Positions 50,710-59,993 of a stretch of DNA of 64,000 nucleotides are shown here, piece by piece. Both the position numbers and the translations under genes were made by a program. Each line of letters begins with the position of its first letter. Within the stretch, counting starts at the first letter, position 1. A model generated the notes under the pieces. That model was not told the origin of the DNA. It did no database searches and was given only the letters and a program-made list of their open reading frames with translations. Source of the DNA: Pseudomonas viridiflava (GTDB lineage Bacteria; Pseudomonadota; Gammaproteobacteria; Pseudomonadales; Pseudomonadaceae); contig NZ_UUPU01000014.1 in the NCBI RefSeq assembly GCF_900591205.1, forward strand, positions 124,001 to 188,000, written 5' to 3'.

Positions 50710-51375
50710 ATGCAGCTTGATTTCACAGTGGTCTTCTCTTACTGGCAGGTCTTGGCAAAAGGGCTCGCGTTGACGCTGGCTTTCACTGTCAGTTGCGCGG
50801 TGCTGGGTAGTGTTTTCGGCTTTCTGTTGAGTCTTATGCGCCTCTCGAAAAACCGGTTTATCAGCATTCCCACGGGGCTTTATGTCGAGCTATTTCGCGG
50901 CACGCCGTTGTTGATCCAATTGTTCTGGATTTTCTTCTGCCTGCCTGTGGTGTTCGGCATATCTGTAGCGCCTTACGTCTCCGTGATGCTGGCATTGACC
51001 CTGTATATGACAGCCATTACCAGCGAGACATTTCGTGGCGCGCTGAAATCCATTCCCAGCGAGCAACACGATGCCTGCACAGCCCTGGGTGTCGCCAAGT
51101 GGAACAAGGTGTTTTACGTCATCTTCCCGCAAGCGCTGCTCAGAGCTGTACCTCCGCTGCTTTCCAACGTAGTGAGCCTCTTTAAAGAGAGTGCACTGAT
51201 TTCATCTGTCGGCATCGCTGACCTGATGTTTGTAGGGCAAAACATTTCAAACAGTACCGCACGTCCGGTGGAATTTTTGTCGGCGGTGGCGGTGATCTAT
51301 TTCCTTGTTGCGTTCCCTCTGACCCGAATGGTCGGGGTGGTCGAAACCCGAATGCTCAAACGCTACGCCTACTGA
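50710..51375 (+). CDS. amino-acid ABC transporter permease 2
   Basis: The 221-aa membrane protein has a HisM/GlnP-family layout with the ELFRGTPLLIQLFWIFFCLP segment and coupling loop SEQHDACTALGVAKWNKVFY. It is similar to permease 1, with which it should form the heterodimeric channel. Confidence 0.92.
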   Translation: MQLDFTVVFSYWQVLAKGLALTLAFTVSCAVLGSVFGFLLSLMRLSKNRFISIPTGLYVELFRGTPLLIQLFWIFFCLPVVFGISVAPYVSVMLALTLYMTAITSETFRGALKSIPSEQHDACTALGVAKWNKVFYVIFPQALLRAVPPLLSNVVSLFKESALISSVGIADLMFVGQNISNSTARPVEFLSAVAVIYFLVAFPLTRMVGVVETRMLKRYAY

Positions 51376-51397
51376 CCATCACTCTGGAGACTCCCCC

Positions 51398-52279
51398 ATG
51401 CAGCAACTTAACGGCATCATGCCAGCCCTGGTGACCCCTTTCGACAAAAACGGCGCAGTCGACTACGACGTGCTGGCCTCCTTGGTTGAATATCAGATCA
51501 AGCAGGGTGTACGCGGCCTGGTTCCCTTGGGTTCAACTGGTGAATACTACGCATTGACCAATGAAGAGCGGCGCCGGGTCATGGCCACCGTTCGCGAGGT
51601 TGCCAATGATCGCGTAATGCTGATTGCCGGGGCGAATGGGTCTTGCACCCGCGAGGTCATCGAGCAGGTCAAGCAGGCGCGGGATACCGGATACAGCAAT
51701 TTGCTGATTGCTCCGCCGTACTACGCCATTCCGACTCAAGACGAACTCATCGGTCACTACAACGCCATCTTGGACGCGGTACCCGACGTGAACATCGTTT
51801 TGTACAACTACCCGATCCGCACTAACGTGGAAGTAGGTTACAGCGTCATGGATGCGCTCAAGGATCATGACCGGGTCATCGCCATAAAAGAGAGCGCGGG
51901 TAACTTGCTGCGTGCCATCGAAATCGATGACCGCTACAAGGGAAAAATCCAGCTTTCGTGCGGTTCTGATGACCAGGCTCTGGACTTCTTCCTGTGGGGC
52001 GCCACCAGTTGGATCTGCGCGCCAGCGAATTTCCTGGCACCGCAAATCGTGGCGTTCTACGAAAATTATGTCAGCGGGCAACTCGCGGGTGCACAGCAGA
52101 TCGTGCGCTCGCTGTTTCCGCTGATGAACAACCTGGAAAGTGGCAAATTCATTCAAAAGGTTAAGTATGGTTGTGAACTCGCCGGCTTCAATGTGGGCGT
52201 AGCGCGCATGCCGTTGTTGCCGCTGACCAGTGAGGAAAAAACCGAATTCCGCAGAGAGTTCGAAAAGCTTCAGGGCTGA
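51398..52279 (+). CDS. DapA-family lyase, probable pyrroline-4-hydroxy-2-carboxylate deaminase
   Basis: The 293-aa TIM barrel has the family motifs GLVPLGSTGEYYALTNEERR and YNYPIRTN, and the Schiff-base lysine in VIAIKESAGN. In hydroxyproline pathways the DapA-family enzyme LhpC deaminates pyrroline-4-hydroxy-2-carboxylate to 2-oxoglutarate semialdehyde. The choice over dihydrodipicolinate synthase rests on neighbours: binding protein, importer, D-amino-acid dehydrogenase, aldehyde dehydrogenase and epimerase. A strong terminator follows it. Confidence 0.85.
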   Translation: MQQLNGIMPALVTPFDKNGAVDYDVLASLVEYQIKQGVRGLVPLGSTGEYYALTNEERRRVMATVREVANDRVMLIAGANGSCTREVIEQVKQARDTGYSNLLIAPPYYAIPTQDELIGHYNAILDAVPDVNIVLYNYPIRTNVEVGYSVMDALKDHDRVIAIKESAGNLLRAIEIDDRYKGKIQLSCGSDDQALDFFLWGATSWICAPANFLAPQIVAFYENYVSGQLAGAQQIVRSLFPLMNNLESGKFIQKVKYGCELAGFNVGVARMPLLPLTSEEKTEFRREFEKLQG

Positions 52280-52287
52280 TATCTATC

Positions 52288-52319
52288 CCGCATCGGCAAT
52301 AAGCGCCGATGCGGATTTT
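52288..52319 (+). terminator. rho-independent terminator inside the hydroxyproline cluster
   Basis: CCGCATCGGC and GCCGATGCGG form a 10-base stem with a 7-base loop followed by ATTTTT. It separates the importer/deaminase genes from the dehydrogenase genes. Confidence 0.85.
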
Positions 52320-52384
52320 TCAGTTGCTGATGAATGTCCATGATGGACTCATGCATGCAGGTTCTGCGCTAATCGAGAGTCTTT

Positions 52385-53671
52385 ATGATCACTATGCAAC
52401 CGCCCACCCATCAGACCACCATTCGCGAAGCGGCCGTCGTTATTGGCGGTGGCATTGTAGGGGTGTGCTGCGCTTTGTATCTGCAACGCGAAGGATACCG
52501 AGTCACTTTGGTCGATCCTCAGGCGCCGGGTGATAGCACCGCCAAGTGGAGTTGCGGGCAGATGGCGGTGAGCGAGGTTATTCCTCTGTCCAAGCCGGGA
52601 ATACTTAAAAAAATACCCGCTTGGCTGCTTGATCAGAAGGGCCCTTTGGCGCTTCGGCCTAGCGCTCTGCCTGGGATTTTGCCTTGGTTTCTGCGCTTCG
52701 TTGCTTGCGCTCGACATTCGCGCATAGTCGAAATCGCCAATGAGATGGCGACATTGACTCACCACGTCTACGAAGACTACGCGCCGTTACTGGAGCGATG
52801 CGCTGACAAAACGTTAATCGGCGAACGTCCAATCATTGAGGTATTTGATACCCAAGAAGGGTTAGCCCAAGAGGGCCCCCATATGGATCTACGTCGATCC
52901 TTGGGTTTCAAATCCGAAGTGCTGGATAGTGCTGCCATATCGGATCTGGAACCAGCGTTGGCGGGAAAATTCAGTCACGGTTTATTGTTCCCTGATTGGC
53001 GCGCGGTCAGTGATACCAAAGGATTTATCGCCGCCCTCACACAAAGCTTTATTGAGCAGGGCGGTATCCGCGTGCGTGGACAGGTTGAAAAAATAGACGA
53101 AGTTTCTGACCGTGCCATCGGCGTAACTTTGGTCAACGGTGAGCGTTACAAAGCTGACCACGTCGTCATCGCAGCTGGTACGGGTTCAAGTCAGTTTTTC
53201 TCGCAGATAGGGGGTTCAGTGCCACTTGCAGGCATTGCTGGATACCAAGTGCTGTTACCGCACTCGGGCGTGGAAGTACATCACTCGGTTATCTATGCCG
53301 ATGGCGGATTTTGTTTTGCCCCGATGACGCGTGGACTACAGATCGGCGGCACCATCGAGTTCTCTGGCCCCAACGCCGAACCGAATTTCAAACGTGCCGA
53401 AATCATTCTGGATAAGGCCCGCAAAATCCTTCCGCAGTTGAAACTCGACGATATCGAATACGGTATTGGTTATCGGCCTTTTTTACCGGACACAAAGCCG
53501 GTAATCGATCGAAGTTCGCGCTTGAAGAACGTCTTTCTTGCATTCGGCCATGGCCAGCTCGGACTGACACTTGGGGCAACGACCGGGCGCCTCATTACCG
53601 ACATGGTCGCCGGGCGCCAACCGGCACAAGACTTGACTCCATTCAGCGCCAAACGCTTTGCGTTCAACTGA
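52385..53671 (+). CDS. FAD-dependent D-amino-acid (hydroxyproline) dehydrogenase
   Basis: The 428-aa flavoprotein has the dinucleotide motif VVIGGGIVGVCCALYLQREG near residues 18-37 and the DAO-family C-terminal region (YGIGYRPFLPDTKPVI, AFGHGQLGLTLGATTG). It resembles DadA-type enzymes. In the lhp pathway the D-hydroxyproline dehydrogenase oxidises cis-4-hydroxy-D-proline to pyrroline-4-hydroxy-2-carboxylate, which fits between epimerase and deaminase. A second ATG at 52391 is an alternative start. Confidence 0.87.
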   Translation: MITMQPPTHQTTIREAAVVIGGGIVGVCCALYLQREGYRVTLVDPQAPGDSTAKWSCGQMAVSEVIPLSKPGILKKIPAWLLDQKGPLALRPSALPGILPWFLRFVACARHSRIVEIANEMATLTHHVYEDYAPLLERCADKTLIGERPIIEVFDTQEGLAQEGPHMDLRRSLGFKSEVLDSAAISDLEPALAGKFSHGLLFPDWRAVSDTKGFIAALTQSFIEQGGIRVRGQVEKIDEVSDRAIGVTLVNGERYKADHVVIAAGTGSSQFFSQIGGSVPLAGIAGYQVLLPHSGVEVHHSVIYADGGFCFAPMTRGLQIGGTIEFSGPNAEPNFKRAEIILDKARKILPQLKLDDIEYGIGYRPFLPDTKPVIDRSSRLKNVFLAFGHGQLGLTLGATTGRLITDMVAGRQPAQDLTPFSAKRFAFN

Positions 53672-53678
53672 GGCTCAT

Positions 53679-55160
53679 ATGAAATCCTACGATCATCTCT
53701 ATATCGACGGCCATTGGGTAAAACCTGCCCAGGGCGGCACTTTCGCGACCATCGATCCCAGTAATGAAGTGGTGATTGCGCACGTCGCCGCAGCCACTGC
53801 GGCCGATGTCGACCTGGCAGTAAAAGCGGCACGCAAAGCCTTCGACGACGGCCCTTGGCCCAAGATGACGGGTAAAGAACGGGCTGTCGTTCTACGCCGT
53901 ATTGCATCGGGTATTCGGGAGCGTCTGGACGTGCTTGCGGAGCTTGAAGTGCGTGACAATGGCAAACCGCTTCCCGAGGCTCAATGGGACATTGGGGACA
54001 CAGCGGGATGCTTCGATTTCTATGCTGACCTCGCAGAAGGACTCGATGTTGATCAAGAAAAGTGTGTGAACCTAGCTGACGACAGATTCACTTGTATCGC
54101 TCGCAAGGAGCCACTGGGTGTAGCTGGGGCGATTATTCCCTGGAACTTTCCGATGCTGATGGCCGCCTGGAAGGTGGCGCCTGCGCTGGCTGCCGGTTGC
54201 AGCATGGTGCTCAAACCTTCGGAGCTCACGCCTTTGACGGCGCTCGCGTTGGCTGAGATTGCACACGAGTCAGGTCTTCCGGGAGGCGTGTTGAACGTGG
54301 TAACTGGCTTGGGGCCTGATGCAGGCGCTCCACTGAGCGAACATCCAGGCGTCGATAAGCTGGCGTTCACCGGCAGCGTCCCAACCGGTTCCAGGATCAT
54401 GCAAGCCGCTGCGCGCGATATCAAGAACATTAGTCTTGAGCTGGGTGGTAAATCGCCTTTCATCATTTTTGATGACAGCGACATCGAAGCCGCCGTCGAG
54501 TGGATCATGTTCGGCATCTTCTGGAACCAGGGGGAGGTGTGTTCGGCAACTTCTCGTGTCCTGGTACAACGCAGCCTGTATGAGCCTTTGCTCAAACGCC
54601 TGGTCGAGGAGACGAGCAAGCTGAGTATTGGCGATGGATTGAAGGAGGGGGTGCTGCTCGGGCCTTTGGTCAGCAGCGGTCAATACCACAAGATTCTGCA
54701 AGCCGTGGCGCGTGGCCAGGAAGAGGGCGCCACGCTGCTGTACGGCGGCACTAGGCCCGCGCATTGCGAGACAGGGTATTTCATTACCCCCGCGATCTTT
54801 GCCGATGTGCCAGTCGATAGCTGGATCTGGAATGAAGAGATCTTTGGCCCGGTGGTCTGTGTTCGACCCTTTGATGACGAGGTGGAGGCATTGAAGAGTG
54901 CCAACGACTCGCGGTTTGGTTTGGCAGCGGCAGTCATGTCCAAAGACCTAGAGCGTGCGGAGCGGGTCGCACGTCGTCTTCGCGCCGGGATTGTCTGGAT
55001 CAACTGCTCCCAACCGACCTTTACCGAAGCACCCTGGGGTGGCTACAAACAAAGCGGTATCGGTAGGGAACTAGGCGAATGGGGGTTGAACAACTACCTC
55101 GAAACCAAGCAGATCACCCGCTACGACAGTGAACAACCCTGGGGCTGGTACATAAAGTAA
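53679..55160 (+). CDS. aldehyde dehydrogenase, probable 2-oxoglutarate semialdehyde dehydrogenase
   Basis: The 493-aa enzyme starts MKSYDHLYIDGHWVKPAQGG after GAGG; an in-frame ATG at 53658 lies inside the upstream gene. The ALDH motifs are complete: LELGGKSPFI (general base Glu), QGEVCSATSRV (catalytic Cys), EIFGPVVCV and the cofactor-binding IIPWNFPML. Last step of hydroxyproline breakdown, giving 2-oxoglutarate; assigned by context. The start overlaps no other gene and lies 7 bases after the dehydrogenase stop. Confidence 0.9.
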   Translation: MKSYDHLYIDGHWVKPAQGGTFATIDPSNEVVIAHVAAATAADVDLAVKAARKAFDDGPWPKMTGKERAVVLRRIASGIRERLDVLAELEVRDNGKPLPEAQWDIGDTAGCFDFYADLAEGLDVDQEKCVNLADDRFTCIARKEPLGVAGAIIPWNFPMLMAAWKVAPALAAGCSMVLKPSELTPLTALALAEIAHESGLPGGVLNVVTGLGPDAGAPLSEHPGVDKLAFTGSVPTGSRIMQAAARDIKNISLELGGKSPFIIFDDSDIEAAVEWIMFGIFWNQGEVCSATSRVLVQRSLYEPLLKRLVEETSKLSIGDGLKEGVLLGPLVSSGQYHKILQAVARGQEEGATLLYGGTRPAHCETGYFITPAIFADVPVDSWIWNEEIFGPVVCVRPFDDEVEALKSANDSRFGLAAAVMSKDLERAERVARRLRAGIVWINCSQPTFTEAPWGGYKQSGIGRELGEWGLNNYLETKQITRYDSEQPWGWYIK

Positions 55161-55172
55161 AGGAAGGGCGTC

Positions 55173-56195
55173 ATGCGCTGGAAGAAAACCCTGCAATTGG
55201 TCGACGTGCATTGCGAAGGCGAGATCGGCAAAGTCATTACGACCGGTGTCCTCGACATCCCCGGCAAGACCATGCTCGACAAGATGAATTACATCAACGA
55301 GGTCGACGACAGCCTTCGTCGCCTGGTGGTTCTGGAGCCGCGCGGGTGCCTGCAGATGTCGGTTAATCTGTTGCTGCCGCCTACGCGACCCGAGGCCCAG
55401 GCAGGCTTCATTGTGTTGCAGGCAGACAAAGCTCACCCTATGTCGGGCAGTAACTGTATTTGCGTCGTCACGGCGTTGCTCGAACTCGGCATTCTGCCGA
55501 TGGAGGAGCCAAGCACGACCATTGTACTGGATACTCCAGCCGGTCTGGTCACCGCGCGTGCGCAATGTGCGGGTGGTCGCTGTGTGAGTGTTTCACTGGA
55601 TATGGTGCCGTCGTTTGTGGAGCACCTGGATGTTGTCATACAGACCGACGAGTTTGGCCCCGTCAAGGCGGATATCGCTTTTGGGGGAGTGTATTACGCC
55701 TTGATCGATGTCGAGCAGGTCGGGTTGAGTATCGAGGCAGGTAAGGCGCGAGAGCTTGCCAACGCGGGTGTGCGTTTGCGAGGCATCATCAACGAGCAGG
55801 TGTCAGTGAAGCATCCGCTGATCGATAGCCTGAATGAGGTGGCGTATGTGATGTTCCGCAATCGCATCAATCAACTCACTTGGCAAACCTGCACGACATT
55901 GCCCCCTGGTCGCGTGGATCGCTCGCCATGCGGTACTGGTAGCTCAGCGAACCTTGCGACCCTGAGCGCACGTGGGCAAGTGGCGCCAGGCGATCAACTG
56001 ATCTCTCGATCAACAATTGGCGGCGAGTTCGAGGTCGAGATTCTAGGTTTGACAGAAGTGGGCGATCGGGCAGCAGTGCTGCCTCGAATAACCGGACGCG
56101 CCTGGGTGTATGGAATGCATCAGATCGGCGTCGATCCTGATGACCCACTGTCCGATGGGTTCATGTTGAGTGATACCTGGGGCGAAGGTTTCTAA
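55173..56195 (+). CDS. proline racemase family, probable 4-hydroxyproline 2-epimerase
   Basis: The 340-aa protein follows AAGGAAGGGCG with the ATG at 55173. It has the family fold, with the first catalytic position in HPMSGSNCI being Ser instead of the usual Cys (MCGH in proline racemase), and the second in DRSPCGTGSSANLA being Cys. Ser/Cys pairs occur in some 4-hydroxyproline epimerases; Cys/Thr pairs mark trans-3-hydroxyproline dehydratases. Thus epimerase is favoured over dehydratase. It would convert trans-4-hydroxy-L-proline to the cis-D form and start the pathway. Confidence 0.85.
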   Translation: MRWKKTLQLVDVHCEGEIGKVITTGVLDIPGKTMLDKMNYINEVDDSLRRLVVLEPRGCLQMSVNLLLPPTRPEAQAGFIVLQADKAHPMSGSNCICVVTALLELGILPMEEPSTTIVLDTPAGLVTARAQCAGGRCVSVSLDMVPSFVEHLDVVIQTDEFGPVKADIAFGGVYYALIDVEQVGLSIEAGKARELANAGVRLRGIINEQVSVKHPLIDSLNEVAYVMFRNRINQLTWQTCTTLPPGRVDRSPCGTGSSANLATLSARGQVAPGDQLISRSTIGGEFEVEILGLTEVGDRAAVLPRITGRAWVYGMHQIGVDPDDPLSDGFMLSDTWGEGF

Positions 56196-56262
56196 ACAAG
56201 CTAAGGCTGGTGTTAGTCTTGTACTCGGTCAAATGACCAGCCAGTACGCTGAGAGCAATTCA

Positions 56263-56973
56263 ATGAGCAACGATACCGCAGAGCCGACCCAAAGCATAAA
56301 ACGCCATGGTGGGCGTTATATCTACGAAGAGCTTCGGAAGCAAATTCTAACTCTCAAGCTCAAGCCGGGATCCCCGCTGGATGAGGTGTCGTTAGCAGCA
56401 CAGTTCGGTCTTTCTCGTTCTCCGGTAAGGGACGCACTGGCGCGACTCATAAGCGAGGGATTGGTTACCATCCTGCCCAATAGGACAACGCTGGTAACGC
56501 CGTTCGAGATTGAAGATTTTCCAAACTATATTTCGGCGCTGGATCTCATTCAGAGGGCTGTGACGCGGCTCGCTGCGACTCAGCATAACGAGGAGGATCT
56601 GGAGCGGATACGAATGGCTGACGCTGTCTATCTCGATGCAGTTACCTCGGGGGATTTTCAAGCAATGTCAGAGACGAATAAATCCTTTCACATTGCAATT
56701 GCACAGGCAGGCAAAAACCCTTACTTCATCAGTTACTACGAGAAGTTGTTAGGAGAGGGGCAAAGACTTGCTCATTTGCATTTTGATTACATCATCAGTG
56801 CTGCGAGCACTACCACACGTCTCGGTCGTGATCATGATGAAATCATCGAGGCCATCGCCGCTCGCAATGCAGACGAGGCTGAGCAAGCAGCTCATGAGCA
56901 TACAATGCTTTTCCAGCGCCGTTTTCTCGCCTATATGCAGCAAAATCTGACCCAGGCTGTATCGGTAAAGTAG
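56263..56973 (+). CDS. GntR/FCD-family transcriptional regulator
   Basis: The 236-aa protein starts MSNDTAEPTQSIKRHGGRYI after GAGAG; the frame starts earlier at 56170. The N-terminal winged helix (DEVSLAAQFGLSRSPVRDAL, ISEGLVTILPNRTTLV) precedes an FCD ligand domain with conserved HIAIAQAGKNPYF and DHDEIIEAIAARNADEAE. It is probably the regulator of the adjacent hydroxyproline genes, as is common for such clusters. Confidence 0.9.
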   Translation: MSNDTAEPTQSIKRHGGRYIYEELRKQILTLKLKPGSPLDEVSLAAQFGLSRSPVRDALARLISEGLVTILPNRTTLVTPFEIEDFPNYISALDLIQRAVTRLAATQHNEEDLERIRMADAVYLDAVTSGDFQAMSETNKSFHIAIAQAGKNPYFISYYEKLLGEGQRLAHLHFDYIISAASTTTRLGRDHDEIIEAIAARNADEAEQAAHEHTMLFQRRFLAYMQQNLTQAVSVK

Positions 56974-57024
56974 ACCACTTTTTTTGTTGCTCTGAACGAA
57001 GAGCGACGAGCCGGTTACCTTCTA

Positions 57025-57086
57025 GTCTTAGCTGGCAAAGTGAGTTTGGTTTATGTAAAAAATGGGCCTTTGAGGGCCCTTTTTTT
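57025..57086 (+). pseudogene. possible mvaT 3'-end remnant with terminator
   Basis: CTGGCAAAGTGAGTTTGGTT at 57032-57051 resembles the end of mvaT copy 1 (CTGACGAAGTGAGTTTGCTT). Like there, it is followed by a GGGCC/GGCCC hairpin with T7 (57064-57086). No MvaT coding sequence is readable before it. The hairpin alone would terminate the regulator transcript. Confidence 0.45.
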
Positions 57087-58267
57087 CGTTAACGGTTGCT
57101 TCTACAGGCCCATCGTCGAAGTTGATCGTTAACAAGACCCTGACCCACCTCTGACCGCGCTCGGCTGCGATAGGGATTTGTCGCTGGTGAGTACACCTTT
57201 AAAAATGTCTCGACTTCTAGGTACTTACCCGAGAGGGTATCAAACTGTCTTCACACACTACCTTCAGGAATTGCTCACAGGACTATTAATTACGCTATTT
57301 CCTGATGCTGCTTTATCGAAAATTAAGGCGCCACTTGCAAGCGGGTTCATGTTGCCGCTGGGTAAACCGATGGTATCCTTCGCAAATGACGTGATAATTA
57401 GCGGAAGTATGCGGTGAATTGGCAACCACGGCCTACCTTTACCGTTCAGGACTCTGAAAATTAGCACTGTCGCAAGGTGAGTACTGAAAAAAGGTTTGAG
57501 TTGAAAGTTTTCGTCCCTGCCATTCAACCTATGAGCAACTATTCGTTCTAGTCTCGACTCCTGGATATAAGCCAGGTCGACCATTGTTGATAGATAGTTG
57601 CCGAAAATGGCAGACGAATTTGCCAAAGGAATCAGAGCATGCTCACCAACCTTTTACCGATGAACTGATCAGTGGCCAACATAGGTGGTACTTCTGGGTA
57701 TACGCAATAGAGCAGAAACTAAACCTGGTCATGTGCCAGAATCTGTTGCCAGGCAGGCATGCTATCTTGATGAAGTTGCACCGCATCAATAGGAGCTGCG
57801 TTTTCCGCGCTCCGAACCCACTTTGGAAAAATGTAAATAACAGGGAGTGGGGAGCAGCGAAGTGCAGAGACTTGGCTGCCATTCCTGCCACTTTCTGGGC
57901 TTCGTTGCGCATTCTTTACAAATGCCTGGCCTCCTCCTGAGCGCTCGGCAAAATTTGCATTCTTGCTTCGGAGAGCGTCGCTCCTTCGTGAGTCCGTGCC
58001 CGTCCAAGTCCCAAGTGATCGCACTCTGCGACTAAACGCCGGCTGAGTAGATTGCCGTGCTTATGCCGCCCGTACAGACTGCCGTGTTCCGCAAATGCCG
58101 AAAGGTCTTCAAGCTAAACGAGTTCCAAGTCCCATGCATCCTGTGCATAAGGCCCGCATCAGTAGCATTGGAATTGAGGGTGGATTGGGAAAGAATAACT
58201 TTGAAAATTTACGCGAACTGCATTTACTGATGATAGAAGTAGTCCGCGAATAAATATTTGTTTCTTT
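57087..58267. other. 1.2-kb stretch without recognised gene
   Basis: Open frames at 57264-57626 (-), 57584-57940 (+) and 57719-58024 (-) overlap one another and match nothing I recognise. It may hold decayed accessory DNA. Confidence 0.35.
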
Positions 58268-59443
58268 CTATTTTAATGAGTAAGTCAGTGTGCCGTAACC
58301 AAGCTGATCAAATCCGCCGCTATTTGGGCCATAGTTACCACCACCTCCCTCTGGACGTACCTTATTGGCGAAAGCGCTCACATAAGGTGCGCTTAACCCT
58401 TTAAGTACCACATAGTGATTGTAAAAAAGCTCCCAGACAGGACGAATATCGCCGCGCCCCTTTTCCGATATAATACTCTGAGTAACATCGCTGTTGCTAT
58501 AGGGGGTGTAAGGGACGTCATTTCCAAGATTATACTTTGCAATGTACTCAATCCCCTTAAGGATACGATTGTTTTGGTATCCGAAAAGATCATCACTTTG
58601 GTTCCACGCCATTTGGCAGAATGCGCCTAACTCAGCCACATTCAATACATTGTGTCCTTGATCACGGCCACTTTCTTGGGTCTGTCCTAAACCATTCGAG
58701 TAGATTTTCCAAACCACTTTATCCACAGAACCGTTACCTTGACCGTGCTTAAAATACTCGACGACTTCATCGTAAATATCACGTCTATCGGTCAATATAC
58801 CAATGGCGATCATGGAAGCCATATTAGCTAGATCCCAATTCGCCCAGTAGTGATCAATCTTTGAGTTATTATGGTTTACCAGAAATTCGTGATTCATCGG
58901 ATAAAATACTTCTAGCATCCACGCTTTAAAATGGTTGAAATTTTGAGCTGGCCAATGGTTGTAAGTGCGCATGATTTCTGCTGCGTTAGCAAGCTGATAG
59001 CCGTAAATTCCCGATGCGAGAAATTTGTCAGATGTCCCATCAATGCGGGTAAGGACTTTAGACCAGGCGTCCAAGATCGCGACTGCACTGTCGGCATAGG
59101 CCGTGTCGCCACTTACCTTCCAGCGCACAGCAAGAGCATAGGCAGCTGCCGCATCATTGAACAATAGGGAATAGTTTTCCTTATTTGTTCCATTAAATCC
59201 TCGATAAATTACGGGGACTGGGTGAGGTTTCCAATCCAACGAAGAGTGGGGGTTCTCGACCAGCATGCGCCATCCATCAGTCCATGGCTGCTGGTGCTGA
59301 GAGACTTTATCTTTCATTCGGTCGAAATCCGATTGTGTATGAAGAGCCCCAGGATGGACAAATCCGCTAGCCATGATGGCCGGTGAAAATAACGCGGCCA
59401 ACGCCAATGTACCTACAAAACGGCCTAAGGTTTTTATTAACAT
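58268..59443 (-). CDS. secreted alginate-lyase-family polysaccharide lyase
   Basis: The 391-aa precursor starts MLIKTLGRFVGTLALAAL, giving a signal peptide ending near IMASG; an upstream extension to 59521 would run into an IS3 end. The mature protein begins FVHPGALHTQSDFDRMKDKV, and holds the helical (alpha/alpha) toroid of the Alginate_lyase family with YGYQLANAAEIMR, NNSKIDHYWANWDLA and QESGRDQGHNVLNVAE (catalytic His region). It would act in the periplasm or outside on uronic-acid polymers; the exact substrate cannot be told. Confidence 0.8.
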   Translation of the reverse strand: MLIKTLGRFVGTLALAALFSPAIMASGFVHPGALHTQSDFDRMKDKVSQHQQPWTDGWRMLVENPHSSLDWKPHPVPVIYRGFNGTNKENYSLLFNDAAAAYALAVRWKVSGDTAYADSAVAILDAWSKVLTRIDGTSDKFLASGIYGYQLANAAEIMRTYNHWPAQNFNHFKAWMLEVFYPMNHEFLVNHNNSKIDHYWANWDLANMASMIAIGILTDRRDIYDEVVEYFKHGQGNGSVDKVVWKIYSNGLGQTQESGRDQGHNVLNVAELGAFCQMAWNQSDDLFGYQNNRILKGIEYIAKYNLGNDVPYTPYSNSDVTQSIISEKGRGDIRPVWELFYNHYVVLKGLSAPYVSAFANKVRPEGGGGNYGPNSGGFDQLGYGTLTYSLK

Positions 59444-59495
59444 GAACAATTTGATCAGCTCCGAAAAGTAACTTTTTAGGTTAAATATAAATAAC

Positions 59496-59993
59496 TGAAT
59501 CGCCCCGGAGTCTCTAGACACCTTGCAAGCTCATTGCGTAACGCTTTTCAAACTCTACCGGTGACAGCTGATTGTTGAAACCATGGCGGCATTTTACTTT
59601 GTAGAACATCTCGATGTAATCGAACACATCACTCCGAGCATCTTTCCGCGTGGTGTAGATTTTTCGCTTAATCCGTTCCCGTTTCAGAAGCTGGAAAAAA
59701 CTCTCGGCCACGGCGTTGTCATGACAGTTGCCTCGGCGACTCATGCTGGCAACCAAATTGTTTTCCTTTAAAAAGCTGCGCCAATCGGAGCTGCTGCACT
59801 GGCTGCCTTGATCGGAATGAACCATCACCTCTTGCTTCGGTTTACGCCTCCAAACCGCCATCAACAACGCATCAATAGCCAAATCACTGGTCATCTGCGA
59901 CTTCATTGACCAGCCAACGACCTGCCGAGAAAACAGATCCAGTACCACCGCCAACTACAACCAGCCTTCCTACATACGAATGTACGTGATGCC
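59496..59993 (-). mobile_element. IS3-family 3' fragment with terminal repeat
   Basis: The end sequence TGAATCGCCCCGGAGTCTC (59496) matches the remnant end at 16260. The - strand carries the OrfB integrase-core C-terminal part: ITYIRM, stop, EGWL, stop, LAVVLDLFSRQVVGWSM, MVHSDQGSQCSS (second catalytic Asp), ESFFQLLKRERIKR (catalytic Glu). The 5' two thirds of the element and the other end are missing. Two in-frame stops make it inactive. Confidence 0.82.

Noticed and set aside
51398..52279. Housekeeping dihydrodipicolinate synthase as the identity of the DapA-family gene
   Set aside because: The surrounding genes form a hydroxyproline pathway in which a DapA-family deaminase is expected.
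57264..57626. A 120-residue - strand frame in the gap after the regulator
   Set aside because: No ribosome binding site, no known motif, overlapped by an equally long frame on the other strand.
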